From Hymenoscyphus infarciens (taxonomy: Eukaryota > Ascomycota > Leotiomycetes > Helotiales > Helotiaceae): 64,000 nt of DNA. A program made the translations under genes and the position numbers. Location of the stretch: contig LLCB01000029.1 of NCBI GenBank assembly GCA_001414345.1, positions 124,001 to 188,000 of the forward strand. The letters are read 5' to 3'. The notes under the pieces were generated by a model, which made no database searches, was not told the DNA's origin, and was given only the letters and a program-made list of their open reading frames with translations. Of the stretch, positions 11,760-23,489 are shown piece after piece (within the stretch, counting starts at the first letter, position 1; every line of letters begins with the position of its first letter).

Positions 11760-13383
11760 CTATCCCATGATCATACCCTTCATACCAGCCATGTCACCCT
11801 CCTTGGCCGCGATCTCGAAATAACCGTAGATAATACTGAATAAATTTTAGTTTTTGATCAAAATGATTTGGGGAACGGATGTCACTTACGTAACAGCCAT
11901 CAAGATACCGGTACCAGACCCAAGAGCACCCAGCAAGTCACTGGCAACGGAGAGAGCACCAATGCAAGCACCACCGAAAGCAGCAGCAGTTGGAATGATA
12001 CGCTTCAACTCCTTGTACATGCTTTGCTCTCTGTGGCCAGCCATGACGAGTCCTTGGTCCTTGAGTTGCTTAGCAACATCGCGGGGGCTGGAGCCAGAAA
12101 CCTCGATCCAAGTCTTGGAGAAAACGGCGCATGCAACAAGCATGTATACAATGTAAACAGCGGTGTGGATTGGGTCGAGAAGAGCATCGGTGAAGTTCAA
12201 TGGGGGAGACATGTAGTATGCGAGACCGGAAACAGCGAAGAGTTGAGCAGATCCTTCCTTTGCCTCCCAAACACCAAAGAGTTGGACAAGAAGGTTCTCG
12301 CCGAATCGGGAGTGGAGCATTTGACTGATGAGGAAGACGTTGGAGGAGAGAGCTGATTGGAGCATGATTGGCATGTTCGAGGTGTAGAAAAGGCGGACTG
12401 GGTAAGAACCACGGGCACCACGTTGGCGGGATGACTTGACTGGGATCTCCACACGGAAACCTTGGAGGTAGATGACAGCGGCGAAGACAACAAGAGTGGC
12501 GATCAAGTTCATGATGTTTGGGAGGTTTTGTCTATAAAAAGCCTCTTGGAGCGCACGTTGCTTGTTTGGCCATGTCAAAAGGAGGTGGAAGAGCGCAATG
12601 ACGGCGCCCTCGAACTCTGGACCACGACCCGTGTTGATGGTGGTTGGAGAGAATGCCTTCCAGACAATGGACTCGCAAATATTGGTGGCGATGAAAAGAG
12701 AGATACCACTTCCAAGACCATATCCCTTTTGGAGAAGCTCATCGAGGAGAATAACAACCAAGCCAGCAACAACCAATTGGAGGATGAGGAGGAAGACAAC
12801 ACCAGCGCCAAGATCAGATGGTTGACCATAAAGACCAGTGAACACGTAGACGGTAGCCTGACCCATTGACAAAATAATGGCAAAAAGCTTTTGGGCGGTT
12901 TGGTAGAGCTCGCGATCCGACTTCAAATCGAGGTTGACATCAATCAAATGTGTGCCAGCGAGGAGCTGAAAGACCATTCCGGAGGAAATAATCGGCGTAA
13001 TACCCAATTCCATCAAAGTACCTCTGTTACTCGCCATCATCATTCGGAGCCAGTATAGAGGATCCGAGGTGTCTGAGGAAACGATTCCATATAATGGCAT
13101 TTGGCTCATGACCAAGAATATTAACAACGTCAACCCTGTCCACATCAACTTTTGGTTGAAGGGAACCTTGGTCTCGGGCTGCTGCACCTCAGGGAGGATT
13201 GGCGTAAAGGGCTTGATGAGATCGAGGAATCGAACTGCGGAGAGAGAGATGATTAGCCATGGTTCTTGAGGGAGTAGATTGTCCTGCCGACCAGCGCAAT
13301 TGAGGCAATTGACGTTGGGGGGACGAGTCGCAGATGCGCATCGGCGAGGGAAAGGAGAAGGCGCTCGACTTACGGCCACTCAT
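11760..13383 (-). CDS. SEC61: Sec61 alpha, pore subunit of the ER protein translocon
   Basis: Channel-forming subunit of the heterotrimeric Sec61 complex, which moves signal-bearing proteins across or into the ER membrane. Three exons on the minus strand: 13383-13374, 13234-11890 and 11835-11760, giving 476 residues, the normal fungal length. The first exon encodes only Met-Ser-Gly and one base of the next codon; the conserved start [13 protein letters not shown] supports this splice, whereas an upstream in-frame reading through the intron gives non-conserved sequence. The body has the ten hydrophobic segments and near-invariant stretches such as [27 protein letters not shown] and [18 protein letters not shown]. 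The last exon supplies the conserved [13 protein letters not shown] tail after a 54-bp intron with a GTAAGT donor. Expected to be essential and constitutively expressed. Confidence 0.96.
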
Positions 13384-13887
13384 CTTGGCGGTTTGTCTCT
13401 GAAAAACCTCACAGACGTGGAAAAGAAGAAAATGTTTAAGGAGCGACAATGAAAAAGGGCACGTCGACTCAGCTCTTATGTGGTAGAAGAGATGTGCGCG
13501 TGGTGATGTGTTCAGAAGGAAAGAAGTCCACGATGGAGCTGGCTTCGGCTAGAAAGATGTGGCCTTCTGTCGAGAACTGACTAAGCAAGATCCAATTAAA
13601 GTTGAGGCTAACGCACTTTACATCGGATCGGAACCCCTGAATTTGGGTGAAGCCAGATACATGTTTATTATCGGGGGTTTATAGTGAATAGAGTGATTCA
13701 ATTTCAGCAACTCATTTTCTTTTGATATGCGCGGTGAACAATTCAATTTTGAGCTCTCCATCCAAAAAAAGATTCTTCAAAAAGGCACAGAATTATTAGT
13801 GGTTAAATGCCCTCTTCAAGGCGCATTGAATACCTCCTTGTAAGTCTGTTATCCACCAGGGGTACAGGTATTCGTAATGAAGACACT

Positions 13888-14518
13888 TAGGGCCTGTTTA
13901 GTTCATATTTTGAACTCTTGATTTATTCGTCGAATCGAGCTAGCACGGGCCACTTTTTATTCGCTTGTGAATTGAATCGATATTCTTGAATCGAATTCTT
14001 ATGTTGTTTAGCAATTGTATAGTGAATTGCTTACTAAAAACTTCGAAGTGTGCTAAGGCCTTTTAACGAAGCTATTCTTGAAAAAGAGAGTAGCTGATAT
14101 CGCTGCTATTATGCTAGCAACTATAGTATATCTGCGATTAAGGATAGTTCGGCGTTGCTATACTGAACGAGGGAGGTAGGTATGCTATAGTATTGTTAGT
14201 GTTGTACTGAACGAGAGAGGTAGGTATACTATAGTATTATTGGTGTTGTACTGAACAAGGGAGCTATGCCATAGTATTATAAGATACGAATGAATCAAAG
14301 GTTCGATTTGTAAATACACCTTTAGAGGTGTATTCACGAATCGAGCTTTTTTGTATAGGAGATTCACGAATATAGTACCAAGGCTTGATTTAAGTGATTC
14401 GATTTATGAATAGAGGCTTTTTACTAAACGGATTTATGATTTAAAAGTAGATTCACGAATCGAATTAATTCGATTTAACTTTTGTATAGAGATTAAATCG
14501 AGGGCGCGAACTAAACAG
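13888..14518. mobile_element. Candidate MITE-like element with 12-bp terminal inverted repeats
   Basis: CCTGTTTAGTTC occurs at the left end and its exact reverse complement GAACTAAACAGG at the right, about 630 bp apart. TTA sits just outside both ends, but three extra G bases lie between it and the left repeat, so a TTA duplication of the PIF/Harbinger type is only possible. The interior is full of diverged GATTCACGAATCGA-like palindromes. No transposase frame is visible, as expected of a non-autonomous element. Confidence 0.5.
14154..14285. repeat. About 44-47-bp tandem repeat, three diverged copies
   Basis: Copies begin near 14154, 14201 and 14245, each containing TACTGAACRAGRGAG followed by CTATRCCATAGTATT-like sequence. 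The third copy is slightly shortened. The array lies inside the candidate MITE-like element. Confidence 0.75.
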
Positions 14519-14529
14519 GTTATACGACG

Positions 14530-15840
14530 GATAACTCGATTTCTTTATCCGACAATAGTTGTACATAATAGTACAATATTAGAACCTATTATAAGCAGTA
14601 TATACATTTTGTTTTAGGAAGCATAATAGATAGCACGTTCGTCTATACTTTAAACCCCTAAGAACTACTTCTAGAAGATTCTTAAGTATTATTAGAAGAA
14701 TAATTTCTATAATAAATCGAGGTTAACTCGGGTTAGGATTACTAGTATACTATCTTGCTTTATTTATTAATAAAACAATATCTTTTTTTTTTATTTTTTA
14801 TTTTTTTATATTTAAATAGTCTTTTTAGCTACCTAGAGGCGCTATATAGACGCACTTATTTATAGGGTTTCTTCTAAAAGTAGCTTATACACTTCTTAGA
14901 GTATCTATTACTAGGCTTTACGTCTATTATTCTAAGCTTCCTAGTAATAGCTTAGTATCTTCTTCTATTCTCTCCGTTTTAATTCGAATTTAATATTTCA
15001 GTTATTCTTATAAACGACTGATTTAGTCTTTATAATAGCCCTCGTAAGAGCTTAGTTAGCTCTCCTCTATATAAGACTAATAACAATCGTCTTCTAGTAC
15101 ACTGTCTTATATAGAACCATTCTCTAGTATATCTCTAACCTAAGTCTTCTAATTCCATCTTCTATTCTCTCTACTCTACGGTTCTATACCTCCTAAGGAG
15201 TATTTCTACTGCTTTATCTAAGAGCTATCGAACACGCTTCGAATATCTACGTACGACGATTATAAATAGTAGAGAATCTATTCTCCGGCTATAAAGACCC
15301 CTCTGCGTTTATGCTCCTATTCGTACTACCTAGGCCTCTCCTAATTACTCTATCACTATCGCCGGGGGTCCTTCACCTCTTCTAGTAATTCTCTTAACTC
15401 GAATATAGTATATGCCGACTATATAGAATAACTGCCACAAGTATCACCTCTAATCTTAGATTAGTATATAGCCCTCGCTTTCTTAAAGTCGTATATAATT
15501 CCGCAGCATATCTAGAGTAGAAGTCCTCTAGTGTCGGCGTATATGTAGATCGACTTTAGAGGCTTTCTCGATCAGTTTAGCAGTCCGCGGATACTGCTAT
15601 TAAGTAAATAAGCTATATAGGTCTTTGTCGTCGATACTGGTATGTTACTATAGTAACGTGGCTTCTTCGTAGAAGGTCGAGAGGCCTAAAACTCTAACGG
15701 TCGTAAAAGGGGTATTACCACGTTATGTTTTAACTTAAACTTAGCTCTATAGACAGTCCTAGGGACAAGATAGGACTGCTAGAGGTTCGTAGGATGCACC
15801 GCGTACAGGTGTTGAGTCTTCGTATCCCACAAAACAATAT
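14530..15840. repeat. RIP-mutated repeat block with CpG retained
   Basis: TA is frequent and CA/TG are rare, while CG dinucleotides persist, consistent with RIP acting mainly at CpA. The tract is less AT-rich than the other blocks. A motif CAGTTATTCTTATA at 14999 is mirrored by an imperfect inverted copy ending at 15434, matching the ends of the element at 48544-49238. No open frame survives. Confidence 0.65.
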
Positions 15841-16064
15841 CTAGCTATTCAGTTCTGATGTGTTTGCACTGTAAATCGACTTTCAGCCGATAGACCAGGG
15901 TATTTTACCCCACATTGGGGTCTTGGTTTAGGTCATCGTGAGAATCATGTGGGGTAGCTACCAGCTTGAGTACTCACACAACTCAGGATATTCAGGTATA
16001 AATCTCGGCGCAAACCTCTTTTGTTGTGGAATAGTCATTGAAGATTGATAAATGGACTGGGTAT

Positions 16065-17578
16065 TCAGGGTATTTCTGTATTGCTTGAATCGTCAACCTT
16101 CCTTGACCTACCGTTGGCAATATTCTTCAGTTTCTTTTTCGCCAGAGCACGATGGCGACGACTTTTGAGATGTTCTAGCCATTGGTGCTCAGCGACGCAA
16201 GTGACATGACATAATTCGCATTCTTGACGGAATTCACTTTCCTTCACCACTTCGTCGGAAAAAGGTGTCAGGAATTCTTTGGCTACCCTCGACATTTCTT
16301 GTGGAAGAGGCATGGCATCTCCATCTAGAAATTTGGCCGTGATTTCGATAGCAGGCATTGAAGCATTGGGTTTCCATAAAGAAACATCGCTCGCATCTAA
16401 AAGGTAGAGTTTTTCTAGCTGCCCAGCTTCCGAGAGAGCTGTGATGAGTTTCCGACGTATCCAACGGATCTGTTGTTTGGCGTACTGTCGTGTAGCCACC
16501 TGTGTCTTTTCAATGGAGAGCTCATAAAGCATCTTCAACTCTTCTGCACACGAAAACCCGGAATTCAACGCTGTCAAGTAATCCTCAAACTCTTTCCACC
16601 CGATCGAGACCCAAATGCCTCTTGAAAGGTCGACTGAAACCCCCGCTTCTCTTTGGCTTGCGAGAAAAGAACTCATTGCCTTGACTTCTTCGAGCAAACC
16701 AGTCTCCGCCATTTTATGGATTCGATCATCGAGTCGCTTCTTGAGAATGTCGTGGTCGGAGTGTACCCAAAAAAGTAATGTTGAATTATCTCCTGCATTA
16801 ACATCCGCAGAATTGGCTTCCAAATCCGAGTTGGTTGTTATGTGCTTGTGCTTCTTTTGTTCTGCGTAGATGTCGGAGGCCTTTTTGCCGGTCGTAAGAT
16901 AGATCTCGAGTGATCTTCGTAACTTTCTCCTTTCATTGGGATGCCATCGGTCTGCCATCACCGGATCGACCTCCCTTAACTTCTTTATGATATATTCGGT
17001 TGGCCCGTCGAGAATCGCAAACGTTTGCTCGGGCAGAACGACTTCGGAGTTTGGCGGGGTTCCCTCCTCATTCCCCTCTTCTACTAACGAGTTTTCGAAT
17101 AATAACGACTGGGTATAGTAATGTGTTCCTCCGACGAGTATTGGTAGGCGCCCTCTAGACCTAATCTCCTCTATTATTTTGCTTGCCTTCTTCTTGAACA
17201 ATCCGACTCTCCAAGGTTCCTCGTCAAGCGCAACAAATCCAAGCAAGTGATGTGGAATTCCCTGCTGTTCTTCTGGGGTGATTTTGTTCGTGATGATAGG
17301 AAGGCCATCGTACATTTGCATGGCATCGCCGTTGATAATTTCGCCATTGAAGCGGGTAGCCAAATCCACAGCCAGCTATTTGACGGGTTAGCAAGCATTG
17401 TGCAGGTGGGCATGAGCCCTACCCGCGACTTCCCAGTCCCCGTTGCCCCAAGAACTACAACAAGTGGTTCCTTGGGTGGTCGTTTCATCATGAAATTACT
17501 TGCTGTGTTTTGGGAGCAACACAAAGCATGTCGGAACATTGTCTGGTTGAAAGTTGGAGAAGGCTGAAAAGTTCGCAC
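16065..17578 (-). CDS. MOD5: tRNA dimethylallyltransferase (isopentenyltransferase)
   Basis: Transfers a dimethylallyl group to A37 next to the anticodon of tRNAs reading U-initial codons. Two exons, 17578-17423 and 17375-16065, joined across a 47-bp intron with a GCTAAC branch, give 488 residues. The P-loop GATGTGKS lies at residues 44-51 and the spliced continuation RLAVDLATRFNGEI plus NGDAMQMY and LPILVGGTHYY match the family. A C2H2-type zinc finger (CELCHVTC...H...H) is near the C-terminus at about residues 432-460, as in eukaryotic Mod5. In-frame Met codons at 1, 14, 30 and 31 precede the P-loop, and residues 1-36 contain no acidic residue, so several start sites could give mitochondrial and cytosolic or nuclear forms. 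The downstream gene is ORC2 on the same strand, which starts 5' of it. Confidence 0.94.
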
Positions 17579-18045
17579 ACCCGTACTTAAATATATGCCA
17601 AGCCTTGTCAGTTGTGGACCAATAGAATCACTTACAATAACTTATGAAGCAAATACTAGCTAATATTCTAAAATAACTATTGGCTAGTATGAATATCTGG
17701 GGATCTTTCCTATCTATTCTAATTTTTTTTTAGGAAATGGCTGCTGACTGGATTAAACCGGGAACTACTAAGATTGGGATTGTGGTTAGTTAGACTCTAG
17801 GTAGTCTAAATCTACGTTCTGAAGTTATTAGATGGAGACGCATTAAAAAGTCTCAAGCTCATGTATCTCTATACTCCAACATCACGAATCGGAATCCTTC
17901 GTTGTGACAGTATACATTCGTGTCTATTCTAATAATTCTTCTTTGATTTCTCAAGTTTGACTCGGATCATGCCCCTTGACGCCTCGCTGAATGCATTCAT
18001 ATATTTTTATAAACGTCCTCCCTCCTTCAAGGTTTATGGAACATC
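17579..18045. other. Short intergenic gap between MOD5 and ORC2
   Basis: About 470 bases holding the 3' UTR of ORC2 and the promoter of MOD5, both on the minus strand. No further signal is evident beyond an AT-rich tract near 17640-17740. Confidence 0.6.
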
Positions 18046-19931
18046 TCAGGACATGATGTCTTCCAAAATAGTTTCCAACTCTTCCTTTCGGAAAGGCACC
18101 GAAAGCATCTCTGTTCCTAGCGCATCTTTCCGGCTCTGTATCATTTGATGGTCATGGAATCTGTAGAAGATCAGATATAGTCCTAGAATTCGGAATGAAG
18201 AACTTACTCCTTAAGCAGCGTCCTAAAATTCATTTCGTTGCTGCAAATGAATTCTTCCACGGCCTTTTGGTACAGCACCCTATACTCGACACCCATCTCA
18301 GTCTGTTTTGGATTCCCAATTCGTTTCGCATGATCATCGTCATCATTATCTAGGTCTTCTCCGAAACCAGTGCCCTGGATTTCGTCCATCGTTGCTAATT
18401 GCTCTCCGATCAAAACCCTAAACAGATTTTTGGCGTTTTCTGGCAAACTTTTCAGTACAAAGCTTACACCCTCTTTTCCTCCAACTCTTCTACCGCTCCT
18501 TCCCAGAATCTCATGAACCTCGTCTACAACGTCAACCTCCGTACTATATGGCGCAAATGTGGTGCAATCGTGGAAGAGGAAGTTGTATGAAGAGCGAAGG
18601 GAGCTATCCCAAAGTAGTGAAAAGGAAGGGTGGTCAGCGGAGGCTACTAGATTAATTTGTGGATGAGCAGCAAGTTGTGAAAGTATCGTTTGTGCCACTG
18701 GACGGCGCAGAGAAGTTTTATCAATTGAATGCACAATTAATGCAATATTCTGCCCTCTATCTGCTTCCAGTAGTGATATCACATTTTCAAGCATCTCGGC
18801 CGGCTGTGAGCCAATCTTCTGACCAGGTGCAGATACCGCTCTTGTTATTGTCGTCAAGACGTCTTTGATAGTGAGATTTGGGACATAACCGTTAATCACA
18901 ACTATTTTGGGCGCTTGTGGAGAAGTATGAAAGTTATAGATGTAGTCTGCAAAACGCATAAGAAGCGTTCGCTTGGATCCATAACCATAGACACAGATGT
19001 TGAAATCCTGGCTCAGCTCAAATCGCCATTGACTGTAAGATTTCGAATGCAAAGTCTCCAATTCTGTGACATCTGCCGTGTGTGGATCATTGAATGCTCT
19101 CTGAAGTGTAAAGTATTCCTCGTGGTCCAGTAGAGCAAGGGAAGACAAATTATTGTCAGAGGTCTTAACTCTGCCTCCCCGGGTTTGAAAAAAGTACTTT
19201 TCCTGGGGCAGAAGATCCTCAAGAGGTGGAGTAGGGGCTCTTGATTTGGCTTTGACTTTGGTTTCTTTTTTCGGCCCTGGTGGCTGTCCTGGTTTCCGCT
19301 TCGATGGCGTCTCCGGAACTTCAATGAAATCAGTGGCATCGATAATAGCCTCCTCGTCGATCCCATCCTCCTCTTCGGAATTATAGATGTGTTGAGCAAC
19401 TTCCTCATCCTCGTCCTCATTGTCGGAAATATTTCCCAGCACACTCCGCTCTATCAAGGCCCTGGTACTTTTTCTATGAGCAGAACGGTCTGCATTCCTC
19501 GTAATTCTTGGAGTTTCATCGTTGCCTAAATGCCCGTTGATCTTGACTGGTGTTGAAAAGAGTGATGCTCCGTTCGGTTTTTTGGTGGGCGTGTTGCCAT
19601 TGACCTTGTATGCTATGTCCCCTAGAACGTCCTTTGAGTTGTTTTTCTTTGGCGTAATGACTGATAATTCAAGCTCTGCTGCCGCGTTCTCGCCACCCAC
19701 CTGGTCCGCTGAATCTTGTTCGCGCCTCCCAAGGTCTTCAGAATGCGAAAACCCATTCCCCTCCCCTGCCACGAAGCTTCCTCGGGATGTTTTTCGCAAG
19801 GACGAGGGTAGATTCCCGCCGTTTATCTGGGTGCCTTTCTTCGATGCCGCATTGCCTGACTTGAGCTTCTTCGCGCGTGGTACAATTTCCTCGCCGTCTT
19901 CCTCATCGTTCGCCTCTTTTCTCCGCTTCAT
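18046..19931 (-). CDS. ORC2: Origin recognition complex subunit 2
   Basis: Subunit of the six-protein ORC that marks replication origins and loads Mcm2-7. Two exons: 19931-18208 and 18160-18046, separated by a 47-bp intron with a GTAAGT donor. The first exon alone stops at LLKE, but splicing continues into FHDHQMIQSRKDALGTE and a complete winged-helix end, which is why I reject the shorter frame. The model gives 612 residues. The N-terminal third is charged and disordered (SPKR-like and PPGPKKE patches), as expected for Orc2. The AAA+-like core starts near YFFQTRGGR, with NICVYGYGSKRTLL at the degenerate P-loop position and the conserved IALIVHSID. The Met at 19931 (MKRRKEAN) is chosen; an in-frame Met at 20006 would add 25 residues and overlap the shared promoter. 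Confidence 0.92.
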
Positions 19932-20345
19932 GGCTAGTAATGCGACGCACTGTGTTTTCAATGTCAGGATATGCTGCTGCAAATATGGGGCTTGGGATAC
20001 ATGCAAATTACATAACCTATTCAGGTATCAAGAGACTCTGCATCGACTAGCTGCCCTCAATTAGTATTTCGCGATGAATTACCTAAAATAAGGTTAAACG
20101 CTTTTCCGGTGCCAAGACGGCTGCAGGGCCTGGACGACAGGGTTAGCGGCCCTTCACCACCGAGGAAGACGCGAACGCGACTTCTGTAAACAAATTCGGA
20201 ATTTCTACCTTCATCGACCTGGATACGTCTCTCGAGGGCGAGCCATTTCTCCAACTCTCAAGGACGGACGGTTCCAGGGACACCTTATTTCATTTCCCCT
20301 TCTAAAACTTCTCGGAAGCGCGTTGCATGATTGCAATTCTTCAAC
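19932..20345. promoter_or_regulatory. Shared divergent promoter of ORC2 and CUT12
   Basis: About 410 bases separate the two divergent start codons, so both promoters must lie here or overlap the leaders. It contains CGCG-containing words (for example near 20169-20178) but I cannot assign a specific MBF-type site by eye. A shared promoter of a replication gene and a spindle-pole gene suggests, but does not show, common cell-cycle timing. Confidence 0.5.
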
Positions 20346-22562
20346 ATGCTCAACTGGTGGTTAGGTCGAGGCGGGGAAGCGACACAAGGTACAACAGGTA
20401 TGATCAATAATCGAATTTAAGGAGAACTTGTTGACACAGTGCCAGATGGTCCTGATTTGGACGCCCCAGAAACACCTGCACCTGTTTTCGCCGCGCGTGC
20501 GTTGAGAAGTGCGATCTTTGGAACACCGGCCCCTCCCCCCGGCGACGAAACTCTGTACGAAATCGAACGGCAGGAAGCCAAGCCCACCGGGACCTATGTA
20601 CAGGCAGACAACGTGTCACCTACGAAGCCCCAGGGCATCCTACTTACCCCAGGGACGGCTACATCACGAAGGAAGAGAGTATCATTTGGCAACGAGGTCG
20701 CGCAGAAAAAGGACGGCTTGGTTGGATGTAGGGCTCTTGCGTTGAAAAGACTTCAGAAGTCGGATGGATCTGCAGAGGGTGTTGGGGAGCGCACTCTTGA
20801 AGAAGACTCATCGCGTAGGGCCTCCAAAAAGACCTCTCTGACAAGAACCTTGGAAAATGCCCGAGAAGGGAAATCTAAACCCGATCCATCCAAAGCCCTC
20901 CCTGATACAGAACAGAACTCGGTAAAGACCTCTCCTCGAAAGTCTTCATCATCTAAGAATACGGATTTTGAATTCACGGAGGCAAACCATGAAGTTGATG
21001 GCAACGTAACCATTGATTTGAATGAACCTCAATCACAATCAGGACGATACTGGAAATCTCAATATCAAAGCTATCACGAAGACGCTAAAGCCGAAATGCA
21101 ACTCCTTTTGAGGTATAAATACCTTGCGAAAAGTTACGCAAAGAAGAAGGACTCCGAAGCGGTTGACCTTGCCGAAAAACTGAAGGAAGAGCAGCTTAAG
21201 GTGATTGAGAAAGAAGCCCAAATATCCAAGCTTTCTGCTCAAATATCCAGCCCTGATTTTGAAGGTGGGAACGATGAAGACTCATTGGAACTCATCAAAG
21301 AAGTAGCCAAGCAAAGAGCCCTGGTTGCGCAGTATAAGGCTCAGGTTGAGGAATTTAGAGTCTCATTGGAGGAACCTGACGGGCCACGAAAAGCTGAATG
21401 GGGCGAGGGAAAATTGAGCGATGGGCGTAGCTCACGAGAGATATCTCGACTGGGGAACGAACTGGAAAACGTGCGGAAGCTCTTGGCCGCCGCAGAAAGA
21501 AAGAACCAGAAACTTCAAGAAGACAACACCAAGCTGGCCCAGGAACTGCTGCATGCTGAGCTCGCCCTTGAAAAGCAAAAGGAGAAAAGCGATCAACGAA
21601 AGCAAATCCACGAGGAGCAAAATCGCAAGAAAGATGAAAAGATTGAAACTCTTCAACAGGAGTATAAGTCAATAAAGGACCTTGCGAAAAGCGATCGACA
21701 AAGTGCCGAACACCTTTTGGACAAGCGACACAATCAGATTCAGAATCTCAGAAAAGACTTGGACTCACATAGAAGTACTGAGACAGCCTTTAAGAAACTT
21801 GAAAAGGATTTCCAACAAAAGACCGCGGAACACGATCGAATTGTCACAGATCTTCGAAGACAGCTTGCCAATTCAAACCTCCAAGGTAACCAGAGTACGG
21901 ATGAGGGTTTGACTCTGCCGGAGGAGGACATGACCCCAATACAGAGACGAAAATCAGCTCTTCTGAACGATGCATCCCCATCTCGTGAGAGTCTTATTCC
22001 GGTCTCTGTTCAGTCCATTGCTCGAAACAACAGAGTATCGCGTGATGAATTACCAACAGGGGCATCACGCACGTCTCAGCGCCCACTCTGCGAGATTATT
22101 AATAGTGCATCTGTGGACACTGTTCCTCCAAAAACATCTGGCCCAGTTCAATTTACTCCATTAGCCACCCGGTTTTCAGATATGACCCTCGATTCTCCAG
22201 CACTAGACCTTCCCTCCATGGAACCTTCATTTGCCCAAGATCCTATCCGAAAGCCCAACCTGAGAACCGGCCTCCCCAGCCCAAGACCGTCCCGGTTCAA
22301 TATTCCATCTAGCCCTCCTCAACCTGTCACAGTTCGGCCTCGTCCTTCTGCCAGCCTCCTCCGACAACGGTCGAATAATGACATAGGCGGACGACAAGCA
22401 AATCTGGCTTCGAGCCGAATGTCTAGCTTAGAGAGCTCGAGGGTTCGCGGAAATCTCCCACCAGACAGGATTGCTGCCGCTCAGGCTCGACTTGAACAGA
22501 AAAAGGCGGCAAAGAGGGAAGCTCAAGGTAAGAATTCTGAAAAGGAGAATGTCCGGAATTGA
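20346..22562 (+). CDS. CUT12: Spindle pole body-associated protein of the Cut12 family
   Basis: Coiled-coil component of the spindle pole body needed for bipolar spindle formation in fission yeast. A short first exon (20346-20388, MLNWWLGRGG) is joined over a 51-bp intron to 20440-22562, giving about 722 residues. A second donor GTATGA nine bases downstream (20398) would insert three residues in frame. Conserved features include the N-terminal FAARALRSAIFGTP block and the motif KRVSFGNEV, which resembles a PP1-docking KVxF-type site. A long heptad-rich coiled coil spans about residues 200-480, followed by a Ser/Pro-rich, probably disordered tail. A possible donor near the end (GTAAGAATT at 22529) could mean the annotated C-terminus is spliced differently. 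Divergent from ORC2. Confidence 0.82.
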
Positions 22563-23489
22563 TCATCACAAAAAACATGCACATGGCGTTGGGTATTGAT
22601 ATTGGGCCGCATTTGTATAAGACCACGGTTGTGTCTGGAGTTGTACTGCTCATTGATACCATTGTTTGTTGCATTTGTATTGTATTCTTCTTGGTACACC
22701 ACATCCACCAGTACTCGGGGGAACCTTGAAAGTTCCCCATCTTATCATGGTAGTAAAGATGGGGACTTCATGATTAATATTGTAATTCTTTACATCATCT
22801 TTGGGGAATTTTAGTGACTGTTTGTACAATTTTGTCTCAGTCAGCGCCGGATATTCACAACTGGCAAGACTCACAGAGTTGAATCACATTTGTTCAATTG
22901 GGTAGAGGTTCCGTGACAATCACTTCACCGGAACTTGGTTGTTTATGAATCTGAACAGGTGCTTAGTGAGTGAAACAACCAAAAGCCCGGCCGATTTGCC
23001 CCTCTGCTGTTATCGCCGAACCCCTGTTTCTTATCGCATGATGCCACGCCGCCAGGGCATTCAGTCACCAGTGTACGAGTACCTATGTACAGTACGAGTA
23101 CCTAGGCGAAGGCCTCGCCATTTCTCCAAGTACTTTAGGTTCTTTCATGACCATGACCAAACCTCCAACTTCCATTTCTTCTTCAGAAAACCCGCTGACC
23201 AACTCAAACCTCCCCTACCTACCCGGTACTCGCCTCTAACTCGCGTTCCTCAATTATCACAAACACTCGAGAGGCCACTTCAACCTGATTACTCGTGTCT
23301 CTGTCCGTCCTGGTTGCGTCCCGGTCTGGTGGTCCGCTTTGTCCAAATACCCTGACTTCGTTTCCACCGAGGAGACACTCTAAGGCGCCCTACTTTAGTC
23401 CTCGACTCGTCGACTGCCTCAAACAGCGTTCGTGCACGAGCTTGCCTATCGACACATCACCCACTTCGATCTACACCACTCTCACAAAC
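22563..23489. other. Intergenic region before CDC34
   Basis: Contains the CUT12 3' UTR and a pyrimidine-rich leader and promoter for the E2 gene. A TACGAGTACCTA word is repeated in direct orientation near 23074-23103. No gene is supported. Confidence 0.5.

Larger units (their letters stand above)
13384..16064. other. Gene-free region holding transposon remnants
   Basis: From the SEC61 promoter (about 13384-13880) into a repeat zone. The parts are listed separately: a MITE-like element at 13888-14518, a tandem repeat inside it, and a RIP-mutated block to about 15840. The last 200 bases before MOD5 are ordinary sequence and probably its 3' UTR. Confidence 0.6.
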
